Of a stretch of 64,000 nt of DNA, positions 1 to 10,700 are shown piece by piece. The DNA lies in contig WTXD01000005.1 in the NCBI GenBank assembly GCA_022496205.1, forward strand, positions 496,001-560,000. The letters run 5' to 3'. The first letter of the stretch is position 1. Every line of letters starts with the position of its first letter. This DNA comes from Gloeopeniophorella convolvens. Lineage: Eukaryota; Basidiomycota; Agaricomycetes; Russulales. The notes beneath the pieces are model-generated. The model searched no databases, was not told where the DNA came from, and worked only from the letters and a program-made list of their open reading frames with translations. The translations under genes and the position numbers were made by a program.

Positions 1-490
1 TACGACTGCTGGCAATTATTTTTCGGAAATTTGCAAGGGAGGACCAGTTGTTTGCAAAAGAAGTATTTCATCAATAAACACATTTTCTGCTATGTACAAA
101 CAAAATGAGACACATTTGGTACTTTTTCTCGGAAATCTCTGAAGATTTGTCCACCGATTATGGGTGCTTATTTGGCGCTTATTTCCGTAAATAGAAGTTG
201 TTCCCACACAAGTTGTCACTCTGGGTCTTAGAATCATACACAGTGTCTGTGTACAGTCCTTTCAGCTCACAAAAACAATAATCAGTGCACTAACCAACAG
301 TAAAAATGAAAAAGTGCCCCTCGAAGCGGCCGCAGACCCCAAAATACTATTGGTCAGGGGTGAATCTCATAAATTTGTCCCTGTTATATGTGCTAAACCC
401 TAGGGTTAAGGATTACATAACACGTGCTGGTTTCTGGTGTCGCCTACCTTACGTGGTGCAGGGACATTGGCGGACCGGGTCGAGGAGTGG
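1..490. other. Window start, no gene seen
   Basis: This AT-rich to mixed stretch holds only short open frames without domain character or plausible splice structure. It lies upstream of the first BAG-domain gene. I see no RNA gene or repeat in it. Confidence 0.5.
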
Positions 491-524
491 GTTCACCGGG
501 TTCGGGATTGTTCTCCGTTGTTCT
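491..524 (+). promoter_or_regulatory. Step-type heat-shock-element-like TTC array
   Basis: TTC triplets start at 501, 511 and 521, exactly 10 bp apart, with another at 492. Three nTTCn units at 10 bp spacing are the step-type arrangement known from yeast HSF1 targets. The array sits about 190 bp upstream of a TATA box and 270 bp upstream of a co-chaperone gene. HSF binding is inferred. Confidence 0.4.
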
Positions 525-534
525 GGGCGATATG

Positions 535-668
535 ACGCGTCGCGTTGACGCGTCCTTCAATTGCGCGTCCCAGTGCTTCGGTCAGTCGTAAGGCCACAAA
601 AGCAGTGCGCTGGACACTCGCCGAGGTCCTATTCTGATCTGCGACGCGCGTCCGGGACGCGTACGCGT
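535..668. promoter_or_regulatory. Cluster of four ACGCGT (MCB-like) hexamers
   Basis: The hexamer ACGCGT occurs at 535, 548, 657 and 663 in the promoter of the first BAG gene. In yeasts this MluI box binds the MBF cell-cycle factor. Whether it is functional here is not shown, and the GC-rich context makes CG-containing hexamers less surprising. Confidence 0.3.
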
Positions 669-691
669 TGACACAAGACGCAATGGGCCTG

Positions 692-699
692 TATAAAAC
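692..699 (+). promoter_or_regulatory. TATA box of the first BAG gene
   Basis: TATAAAAC lies 72 bp before the chosen ATG at 771. This places transcription start about 30 bp downstream of the box and excludes the in-frame ATG at 705 as the likely start. Confidence 0.6.
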
Positions 700-770
700 A
701 CCTTTTGCCATGTCCACAGCCCGCCACAACCAGCTTTCCAAGTCTCATCATACGGCTATCTCATACCAAC

Positions 771-2830
771 ATGTTCCTCTATATTCCCTCCAGACATCAC
801 CTTGGCTACCCAGTGCGGCGTGTATACACCCCTGGATCGGTCCAACTCTACGACGAACCCTTCTCCCAATCTCTCGTCCACGATGAAAGGCTCTCCCACG
901 CGTTTAACCTCCAATCCCGCATATCGCCTCCACGCGTCGACCCCGAGGCCCGCTACCATAATGCTCTGCGCGAGCTGCAGGCTGCTGAACGCGAGTATCA
1001 AGCCTACTTGGCTGCCGAGCGCGCTCGCGAGGAAGCCCACAGAGCTACCCAGCAAGCCGCTCTCGAGGCTGCTCACCACAGACGTGCCCATGCCCTCCAG
1101 TTGCGAGCCGAGACGGAGCGCAAGCACCATCTACGTGCGCTCCTGGACCGTGCCCAGCCCGAACGCAACTATGCCTACGATTCGGGCGATGCGTACGCCC
1201 AAGTCTTCATCGAAGAGTGCCTGAAGGTGGCCCGCGCGGTTGACCCCAACGCCGCGGGCGAACTACCTTCTTTCCTTCGGGACCTATTCTCTCCAGCTCA
1301 ACACGTCGACGGGGAGGTACCGACTCGTGACCCGTTCGAGCAATCCAGGGGCGTTCGCGCAGACGCTCGGCAAGTGGATGAACATCGCTATCCTATGTCA
1401 CCCTTTTCCTTGCGTCAAGAGCGTCTTGCAGAGCCCCAGCAACCCTCTCCGGCTGGGCGTAGCGATCCGGGAGCTTTCGTAAATGATATGCTGGAGCTCG
1501 TCCGGCGTTCTCTGGGCCAAGAGGGCGTCGATGCGTCTGCTAAGCACCTCGAACCGCGTCCTGAGGTGGGTCTCACGCTGGTCCGATCGAGGTAGTATTG
1601 TCTGACAGCTTTGCAGACCAGCACTCAGTCCCAGTCCGCTGCCTCTCATGCGCTCGACAAGGGCAAAGGAAAGGCCAAGGCTGAGACTGCACAGGAGCCT
1701 CGCGTTTTCCCGAATCCATTTCAAGAACTTTTGAAAGGCGCTTTTGATCAGGAGGCACGCGACATCGAACGTGCTATCATGCTCAGTCTCCAAGAGCGCG
1801 ACGCAGCGGAAGCCAAGAAAGCCAGTACTGTCAAGGCCACACGTTCAAGCGCTGGCGCTTCTTCTTCGAAGGTACATATCAACTGTGTATTGTTTTACTA
1901 TGGCGTACTAATCTGGCGGACTGACAGGTCAAGTTCGAGTCCTCTTCCGCGAGCAGCTTCTCCCAGACGGACGGCACCGTGAGAGCGGTCCATTCCAGCG
2001 CCGGGCCGGAGCCAGTATCCCCCCTGACCACCGTCCGCGCGGTCCGCAACCGTCTCTCCGTGCTGGAGTCTGCCTTCAAGTTCCCACTCCACCTTGACTT
2101 CGAGCGGTCCGAGCTCGCAGTCTCGCCGAACAATGCCCCCGTGCGCGCGTATGAGCAGGCGCTCAACGGCCTGCTCGAGGAGCTCGATTCAATCGCGAGC
2201 GATGGAGATGAGGAGGTACGCGGCGTTCGCAGGGAGGTCGTGAAGGAGGTGGAACGGGCACTCGAAACTGTCGAGCGGAAGGTCAGGGAGCAGGCGCCCC
2301 CTACCATCCCCGAAGCCGCGCAAGAGGAAGCCCAAGGATACGACGTAGAGATGGAGGGGGCTGCAGCTCCCACCTCTCAAATCGTCCCGTCGATCCCTGT
2401 CGCTCCTAGCGCCGAAGACGCTGTGGCCGCCGAGCCCGAAGTCTCTCCCGCTCTAATTCCCACTAAGGATACTTGGGCGATGGACGCCAACATCGAGGCT
2501 ACCACCCCCGCGGAGTACGCTCCCGCCGCCCCAGTCCCTACTCTTCCTGAAATCACCATCCCGGACGACAGCGAGTCCGCCTCAGCTTCAGAGTCTGTCG
2601 TGACCATCACTCCTGCTCCCAAGTCGGCATCGGCCCCTGCCTCGCCAGTACCGGAGACGTTCCTTTCTTCCATATCTCACGACCAGTTCACTTTCCCTCC
2701 TCAGCCTTCATCCGGTGCTGAAACGACCTCGGCCCAGACTCAGGACGATGGCGTTTTCCTAGGCGATTCCAGCGAGGACGGGTCCGTGAAGAGTGCTGAA
2801 GACGGTTGGTCTGACCTCGAACGTGCCTGA
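771..2830 (+). CDS. BAG-domain co-chaperone, paralogue 1
   Basis: Predicted 650-aa protein from three exons: 771-1565, 1617-1871 and 1928-2830, with both introns in phase 0. After a short N-terminus, residues about 50-130 form a charged Ala/Glu/Arg-rich coiled coil. The middle is low in complexity. At roughly residues 365-450 is a BAG-like three-helix region, from LTTVRAVRNRL through NAPVRAYEQALNGLLEELD to GVRREVVKEVERALE. BAG domains bind the Hsp70 ATPase domain and act as nucleotide-exchange factors. The C-terminus is Pro/Ala/Ser-rich and ends in an acidic motif, DGWSDLE. The start is set by the TATA box at 692 and by alignment with the paralogue at 3416, which ends in the same kind of acidic motif. 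The protein is hydrophilic with no signal peptide or membrane segment, so cytosolic or nuclear. The family call is from pattern recognition. Confidence 0.8.
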
Positions 2831-3217
2831 CGTAACTTGCTACTGGTACCATTCTATTAATATTAGTGACTCAATGTAGAACATTTCTTGATACGTTATC
2901 TACTATTACATTTCTGTGTTATATGGTTATTATATATGCGCCTTGCTCTTGAAGTCCTACACACCATTCGAATGACGTTGTTCGATTTGTAAGGATGCGA
3001 CTCGACTGGCTTGAGTGTTCGCAGACCCGCCGCGGGCTGGAGTGGTGCCGGGGGACCCCCGAAAGCAGCCGAAAGCTTGTGCCGGTGAGTCAGATTGACC
3101 AAGAACCCGGGCCGCGGCATTACGACGCCGAAGCCGACGCCAAGCTATGGGGACCCCGGGGCGGACAAAGCTGCTGAGTCATCCCGGGTGCCTGAGGACG
3201 AATAAGGCAAGCCGATG
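2831..3217. other. Intergenic region between the BAG paralogues
   Basis: This holds the 3' flank of the first gene, AT-rich to about 2990, and the distal promoter of the second. No further gene is visible. Confidence 0.6.
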
Positions 3218-3277
3218 TTTCCAGGAGATTCTCGAGGCATGTCGAAGCGTGAACCGTGTTCCGCTGCATTCTCGGAG
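3218..3277 (+). promoter_or_regulatory. Imperfect heat shock element array
   Basis: Read in 5-bp steps from 3218, the sequence gives TTTCC, AGGAG, ATTCT, CGAGG, CATGT, CGAAG, CGTGA, ACCGT, GTTCC, GCTGC, ATTCT, CGGAG. Four nTTCn units, one nGAAn unit and three one-mismatch units stay in one register. That is the layout of a heat shock element. It lies about 55 bp upstream of the TATA box. HSF control is inferred. Confidence 0.45.
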
Positions 3278-3330
3278 GCTCTGACAAGGCCTCGCTCAGC
3301 TGCTTACTGTTGTCACTCTGTCCTCTCCTA

Positions 3331-3338
3331 TATAAAAT
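3331..3338 (+). promoter_or_regulatory. TATA box of the second BAG gene
   Basis: TATAAAAT lies 85 bp before the ATG at 3416, much as in the upstream paralogue. It makes the in-frame upstream ATGs at 3215 and 3239 unlikely starts. Confidence 0.6.
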
Positions 3339-3415
3339 GGCCCATCGGCGTCGCCAGACGGATTGTCACTCACTTCGAACAACACAACACAACACACCCG
3401 ATTATCTTCACCATC

Positions 3416-5497
3416 ATGCTCAGCTTCCGTCCTTCGGCTCCCCAGCCCCACTTCTACTCACCTCTCTACCCCACCCATCGTTGCGTCCCGTCGTACCCGG
3501 TCTACCTGGATGAGGACTACGAAGAGGACTACTCTCCCTTTGCCTCGCGCCGTGTCGACCCTGAAGCACGCTACCGCCAAGCGCTCGCTGAATACCTCGC
3601 CGCGGAGCAGGAATACAAGGAAGTGATCCGCGCTCGCGAGGAAGCTGCCCAGCGTGCCCGCGCTGAGGCCCTCCTACGGGAGCAAGCTCGCCTGCGCCAC
3701 GCTCAGATCGCTCGCACACAGAGGGAGCTCCAGGCGCGGGAGTACCTGCAGGCCCTGGCGAACGCACGCGCTCAAGCCTTGGCCCAGCAAGAGGCTGCTC
3801 GCCGGGAAGAACAAGCCGCCTTGCCTCATATCTCTTTTGTCATCCGGGGCGCTCCTGAGCAACCTCAGCGCGAGACTTCCGTGCCCGACGCCCGTGACGT
3901 CAGACCCTCCGCGCCGGAACAGCACGCGCAGCCACAAGTGCGCGCGGAGCGCACCAGTGTTTGGGAGGACCTCCTCGAGTCGCTCTACGGCATTCCGTCC
4001 CAGCCTTCCTCTGAAGCAAAGGTGTGTTGCTCGTGCGTTGCGCTTGCGAATTCTCCTGACGTGAAGCAGGAGCAGCCCGAGCCGAGGCGCGCCACAAAGA
4101 CAGGCGTTACCATCAAAGAGAATGCTCCCGAGGCAACAAAGCCCTTCATTCCTGGGTTGGAGGCCCTCATCAAGGAGCGTCTGCAGAAGGTAGCCGGTGA
4201 CGAAGAGCTCCAAGACGTCGCACGTGCCATTCTCCGCCGCCTTGATCAGCACCCTGGCGTCGCTTCAGTGCCAAGCACTCCTGATGCATCGTGCGCCACC
4301 GCGTCGTCCTCCAAAGTAAGCACCTCCAGCCCCTTCTAAGTAAGTGCAGTTCTGACCATACTCGCGCAGGTAACACTTGACTCTATGGCTCAATCAACCG
4401 ACGGCGCGGATCTCTATCGCTCCGATGCCCTCCAGGGCACCGCTGCCGAAGCCGCGAAGGCGTCTTTCCAGGCGCACCGCGCCGACACCGCTGAGAGCAT
4501 CGAGGCTCCCGCTACTCCCACTACTCCCAAGTCTGCACTTGCCCCACTTGCGGTCATCAAAGACATCCGCACTGCCCTCGCCAAGCTCTCCGCCGACTTT
4601 TCCCTTCCCTCATCGCTCGATTTCTCGGACAATGCATCTGACGGACTCGCCTACACGCCCACCAATGCGCCTGTGAGGGCGTACGAGCATGCACTTGACA
4701 AGCTCCTCGCGCAGCTCGACGCCGTTGAGAGCGATGGAGACGAGGAGGTGCGCGGTGTGCGCAGGGAGGCTGTCAAGGAGGTAGAGCAGGCTCTCGAAGA
4801 TGTTGAGAAGAAGGTCCAGGAGGCAAGACGGGCCAGCAAGGCAGATGCTGAGGCACCCGTCGAGACGACCGTGCCGGAGGTCGAGTCCGCTGGAAAGCAG
4901 ACGCTCGCACCTGTCCAAGAGCCACTCGTCGACGACAAGTCTGCGGAGGTCGTGCCTTCTGTCGCAGAGGCTGACGCTTCTGAGGCGGCCGAGGTTCCCG
5001 TCCCCTCAGGACTCTCGGACGCGGACAGTTCTTCATCGCCCATCGCTGTCCCTGCTGAGTCTGCGGTTACCCAGGAGGCTTCCGAGGTCGTGCCCTTGGA
5101 GGCGGTTCTCCCTCAGGACGACGCTACTCCTGCTTCACCTCGCGAAGAACCTCCGGCCCAGGGAGAAGTCGCCCTTGCCCCTGTCGACAACGCACCTTCC
5201 CCTGTCGAGCCTGCGCCTGAGGCCCCTGCGGAGCACTCTAATCCTACGTCACCAGGGCCATCGGGGCCCGCTTCTCCCGATGCCGCACCGGAATCCCCAG
5301 AAGTTGCCTCGCCCACGCTCGGATCCATCCCGCCGACGTCGACACCCGCACCGGTACCAGCTTCGTCTACAGCTTCTTCTGAGTCTTTGGCTTCGTTTTC
5401 CTCAGACCAATTCTCTTTCCCTGCAAAGCCCAAGTCTTCTGTCGTGACTGTCGAAGACGCGGACAGTGAAGACGGATGGTCTGAAGTCGACGCGTGA
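3416..5497 (+). CDS. BAG-domain co-chaperone, paralogue 2
   Basis: Paralogue of the gene at 771, in tandem and the same orientation. An intron at 4316-4369 is clear and phase 0. A second one, 4022-4069 (48 bp), is likely: it begins GTGTGT, has a CTGAC branch-like site and a CAG acceptor, and sits where paralogue 1 has its first intron. Because 48 is a multiple of 3, the frame stays open if it is retained. The protein is 659 aa when spliced and 675 aa when retained. It has an Ala/Glu/Arg coiled coil (about residues 45-125), a middle region rich in helix, a BAG-like region including NAPVRAYEHALDKLLAQLD and GVRREAVKEVEQALE, and a Pro/Ala/Glu-rich tail ending in an acidic DGWSEVD motif. Expected role: Hsp70 nucleotide exchange in the cytosol. 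Confidence 0.82.
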
Positions 5498-7701
5498 CGG
5501 TACTCATTCCGAGTTGTTTATGGACTTCTTTATGAAAAGTTATTTGTATAGACCTCACCATAATACTGTACCAATACCCCTTTCTCATGTCTACATTTAC
5601 GCATTGCTGTAGCTTCGATCAAACAATGAACAGTTTTCGAATAAACAACACTGAGATATGTGAACTCTATCCACAATGGCTGATATCAGTGGAGGTGATG
5701 GAAAGTTTGAAGCTGCTTCTACTTCTGATGGATGACAGATTGGATAACGAAAGCGAGTCTCAATTCAACAACACATGGATATCGATCTACCTTTGTGATG
5801 TATGTATACCTTCAGGGTTCTTCATACGTACTATATATTTTCCTTCACTTGACGGGCTCAGGTCACACCATGTTTTTCGAAAAACCCCGCGGGGTATATA
5901 TTAGTAGTGGCGCCCACCCTCCCACCTGCCAAACTACCTCCCGCGGGCGTGGACAGCAGCGGCGCGCCCTGGCCATTGAAGGCAAGGACACACCGGTTCT
6001 AAACCCGGACCATAGGGCACGTTGGCCTGGGCTCTTGGCCTCTTGCGTCTCTCAGGTGTACGCGCGCCGCTTCAACGACGCACGTCAGAACTCCCCGGCG
6101 CCGGGCGCGCCGCTGCTGTCCACTATAATACAAATGCCGCCTCTACAGGATGTCCTCTGTCTACTCCCCGGAGTGCTCACGGCCGCCGCTGCAGTCGTCG
6201 CCGCGACGTGCTGCCGCGCAAGTGCACACCCATCGTGTGGGCCTCCCACGACGCGTGCGTGCACGGCAGTCACGGTCAGCTCGTGTGCGCACAAGCCGAT
6301 CATCGCACTGTGTACACACGTCCCTACTGGCTACGGGCGACAGGCGTGGAGGCGCGCTCGTGCACCGTGTGCCTTCATCGCACACCCACGGCGCGCTTCG
6401 CGGGCGTGCTCGGGCGTGCGGTGCAGTCCTTGCGCGTACAGGTAGGAGAGAGGGGAGGAGAGGTAAGAGGTAAGTAAGTAAGAGTGCGGTGGGATAATGT
6501 TTGAGGGAGATGCGCGCCGCTCTTTATAGTGCGAACGGTGATGGTCCCGTGAGGATCAACAAACGGGCTGGGCGCGTAGGCATCTATAGAACGGACGCGC
6601 AGGAATCCATAAAGTGGACGCGACGCGCGCATCACGTGCGGTGATTGGAGGTGCACGTGCAGCGTTGCCGCGGTACCCGCTTAAGAATTTGTTGTGCCCG
6701 CCGCCAAGTAGCAATGTATCTAAGCATATTGAGAGGCGACGTAGGCTTCATGGTTCCTTGTTCAACGAGCGTGCATGAAACATGGTCTTGGATCCAGCGC
6801 TGAATCCCAGCGATACTTTTGACTTCCAACACCCCGGGATTGAATATTATTTGGACATGAATAGCACGGCGTGATGCAATTGAGACCGTCCGGCACTGAC
6901 GGAGGCACCCAACTGTGAAGCTTTAGATTTCAAACGTTAATGTATAATGCCCCAGACAGCTGCTTGGAAGACTGTCCTACTGTGCTCGCACAGGCAGTAG
7001 TAGCCGTAGGCTGAGCGCTGAGCAGTGGTGCGTGCGTCGTTTCAGTGGATGCGCCCAGCATCAAGCCTTACGCAGATAGTACCCGGATGCTTTCCGTTAA
7101 TGCATGCAGAGACTGAAGCGTTGGATTCCAATCTGAGACGACCACATGGTACCACATGCGCTAAGACTAAAGCGACCCAGTCAGCCATCGAACGACCGGG
7201 GATGCGAGGCTGACAGAGAGATTTGTCTCAGATGGAGACTACGTCACTGGTGGCCGTTAAGACAATCCATAAGCGTAGGCTATCATTCCTAGTACCATAT
7301 GTGAGTCTCGAGGAGTTTGGGCGAACACACCGGTACGGATGTCTAGCCGGTCACGCGAGCAGAGAAAGAACGAGTGCATACGCGCGTCGCACGCGACCTG
7401 TAATCCCTCAGGAGTGTAGCTATATGCGCGTTCGCGCATGTACCGACCCGTGACGCGTGAAAGTTGAACAGTCGAATGAGAGTCTGTGAATGCCGCCGCC
7501 GCCATAAACCAAGAGAGGGTGCAGTTGAGAAAGGCGCGCAGAAAGTGGGACAAATAGGGTAGAGCGTGCGTGAGAAGTCGTGAGAAAGGCTTACAGGGCG
7601 GAAATTAGCGAAAATTGAGACGCGGTCGTGAAATTAGGCAAGGCTCACCCCGTCGACAACGACGGCGACTGCGACACGGACGACGACGCGCTCGCTGCAC
7701 G
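5498..7701. other. Intergenic stretch, no supported gene
   Basis: From 5498 to 5900 the DNA is AT-rich. From 5930 to 6660 it is GC-rich with short open frames on both strands that lack splice structure or domain character. TATATATTA at about 5898 could be a promoter element of an unannotated transcript. The last few hundred bases are the upstream region of the RNA polymerase gene. Confidence 0.4.
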
Positions 7702-10700
7702 ATGATTCCTCTCGCATCCAGGACAGCGCGCAGAAAGACAGAGACGACTTTGCTGTCGTACTCCCGCCAAGGCCTTCCACGCCCTGCCCGCCTCTATTCC
7801 TCCCCCACAAAACGCGCCAGCGCGCCAACCCTCGACGCAGTTCCCTCGACGCTCTCTGATTCCTTTCCCGCTTTCTTGCCTTCCCTCTCAAAATTTGATA
7901 GCGATGGTACTGGCGACTCGAGCGACATGGTGACCTTCCTCCGGAGTCCCACCCCGTACACTGTGCTACCACCACCCCTACCCCTGGACAAGCGCGTTGA
8001 CGGTGGCGACACACTCTACACTGACACACCCACGCGGGACTACATTGCGGTTATGGATGCTTGCCTGCACAACGGATATGACGTTCCCCGCGCCAAGGAG
8101 ATCTTCGACGACTTGCGCGCTAAGCAGTCTCAATATGTCTTCCATCCCCGTCTCTACACCACCTTCATAGAAGCTTATCTCAACATGGCAGTCCAGGAGC
8201 CGGAGAAGAAGTCTTTGTGGGTCGAAGATGCGTGGACGCTGCTGGATACAATGTTTAGTGGAAGGGAGAAGGTCGCTGCAACCACGAGCACATATGCACT
8301 GGCGCTTCTTGCTTGGCTAAGGCACGTCCTCACGGTTCCATATCTCGCACTCCTCTAAACCCATGCCAGATATTCCTCGGAGAACTCACCAACGTATATC
8401 GATGGGATTACCAGCCACACCCCCTCGTCCCTACTGACGGGTATCGTTGACAATCAGCTCTCTGTAGCTACAGTAGTTGCGGACCGCGCCATCACGTCTT
8501 CAGAGGAAGCGCATGGAATCATTCAGGCGTTGACAAAGGTGGCCGTCCAGCTGAACTATCCTGAGATCATCCGAGAACTTGGTCAAGCAGAGGCTATGGC
8601 TTCCACTGCGCCGGATCCACTCTCGGGTGTCCCAGAAGCGGCTCCTGTCACCGTCTCTACAGTGAGTTTCTCGTTCTGCATGTCCTGCCGTTGTGCTAAT
8701 GCTGTCGCAGCTGCTTATGAACGAAGATGGCACTTCCACTGGAGAGACTCAAACGGAGGTCCCTTTCAACCTTGATACCCTTCGAAAGCACCTCGCCCAT
8801 GTGTCGCTTGCACGCCGCGTACTCGCAGAAGACCTCGCGGCACGCCAGAAGGTCCTCGAGGACTCGGTCTACGATGTCTCCGTCCAGCGCATGAGGCGGC
8901 AGGCCGAGATTTTCCAAAAGATCGGGCTCGGAGGCTCAGCACTGAAGCAACCGGATTTGCAACTGTGGATGTGGCAATGGCACCAACAACTGCATGCTCG
9001 CCTGAAAGAGGATATCGCACTTCTCAGAAAGCAGGAAGAGTGTATGTTTGGCCTTCTCGTATTCTAGACTCTTTTCTCACTTTTGCCTCTTAGCCACGAA
9101 GACCAAGCCTCAGCAGCGACTCGTTCCGTTCCTATCTTTGATCAAGCCTGACAAGCTCTCCCTGATTACTATCCTCGAGATCATGCGCCTGCAGGGTACC
9201 GGAGGCGTCGCTGACGGCATGAAGACTGCCCGCGGCCTCGTCGCCGTCGGCAGGGCTGTCGAGCTTGAGTACAAGGCGCAGATGTGCAAGAAGAACAACA
9301 TCACTGTTCCTTCGTCTACTCGGTCCGGCGAACAAGGCTTCTTTTCCCGCTTCTCGTACCAGGATCTGCATGCGAGACGTGTCACGGCTCGGAAGTACAT
9401 GGAAGACGCGGAAGAGTGGACAAGCGAGTGGACACAGGTGTTGCGCGTGCGCGTGGGCAGCTTCCTCGTTGACCGCCTGATGGAGGTCGCAAAGGTGATC
9501 CGTACTGGAAGGGACAAGCGGACGGGTGAACCTGTCGAGGAGGAGCAGCCGGCGTTTACGCACTCGTACGAGTACCTGCGCGGCTACAAGCTCGGCGTAC
9601 TCAAACTGAACCCGGCTGTGGCGGAACGGATGGCGAAGGACAGCATGCGAGACACAATGCACCCGCGCCATCTGCCCATGCTTGTCAAGCCCAAACCGTG
9701 GCTGAACTACAATGAGGGGGGCTACATCTATAACAAGAGTGCGTGCGCTTACACTGGTCCGGGTTGGAGGTGCTCATGTCTTTTTAGGCCACGTCATGCG
9801 TTTCAAGGACTCACAGGAACAGCAGCAGTACCTGAAGCATGCGTCGTCGAGCGGCAATGTCGAGCTCGTATACGCCGGCCTTGACGTACTCGGCTCGACA
9901 CCGTGGCAGGTCAACCGGAGGGTGTTCGACGTCGTACTCCAGGTGTGGAACTCGGGCGAACGCCTGGGCAAGGTCCCGCCTGCCGTGCATGACGAGCCGG
10001 AGCCCGTGAAGACACCCGAAATGGAAGTCGACCAGAAGGCGCGGAGCCTATACGTGCAGCGCCAGCGCCAGTGGCTCGTGAACAAGGCGAACAATCACTC
10101 GGACCGGTGTAGCGTGAACTACAAGATCGAGATTGCGCGCGCAGTGCGTTGCATTTCACTCTCTTGAGCTCGCGTGACTGACGTTACTTCACAAGTTCCT
10201 GGGCGATACCTTCTACCTGCCTCACAACCTCGATTTCCGTGGTCGCGCTTATCCTCTTCCTCCTCATCTGAACCATATTGGCGATGATCTTAGCCGTGGA
10301 TTGCTTCTGTTTGGCGAGGCCAAGCCGATCGGTGAACGGGGCTTGTGGTGGCTCAAGATTCACCTGTCCAACCTGTACGGATATGACAAGGCGACTTTCG
10401 AGGAGCGTGTCACATTCGTGGACCAGCACCTCGATGACATCTACGATAGCGCGGATAATCCTCTCACCGTAAGGCGCATCCTTCTTCGCGTGCATATCGC
10501 CCCTGATACGATCTCTTATTTCTAGGGACGCAAGTGGTGGCAGGCAGCCGACGATCCATGGCAATGCTTGGCGACTTGCATGGAGCTCAAATCCGCTCTC
10601 CAGTCGCCCGACCCGCTCGCGTACGAGTGCGCGCTGCCGGTGCACCAGGATGGCACCTGTAACGGTTTGCAGCACTACGCCGCGCTCGGCGGCGACGCGC

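Noticed and set aside
705..770. Upstream in-frame ATG for BAG paralogue 1
   Set aside because: It lies only 6 bp after the TATA box, so it would precede the expected transcription start. Position 771 aligns with the paralogue's start.
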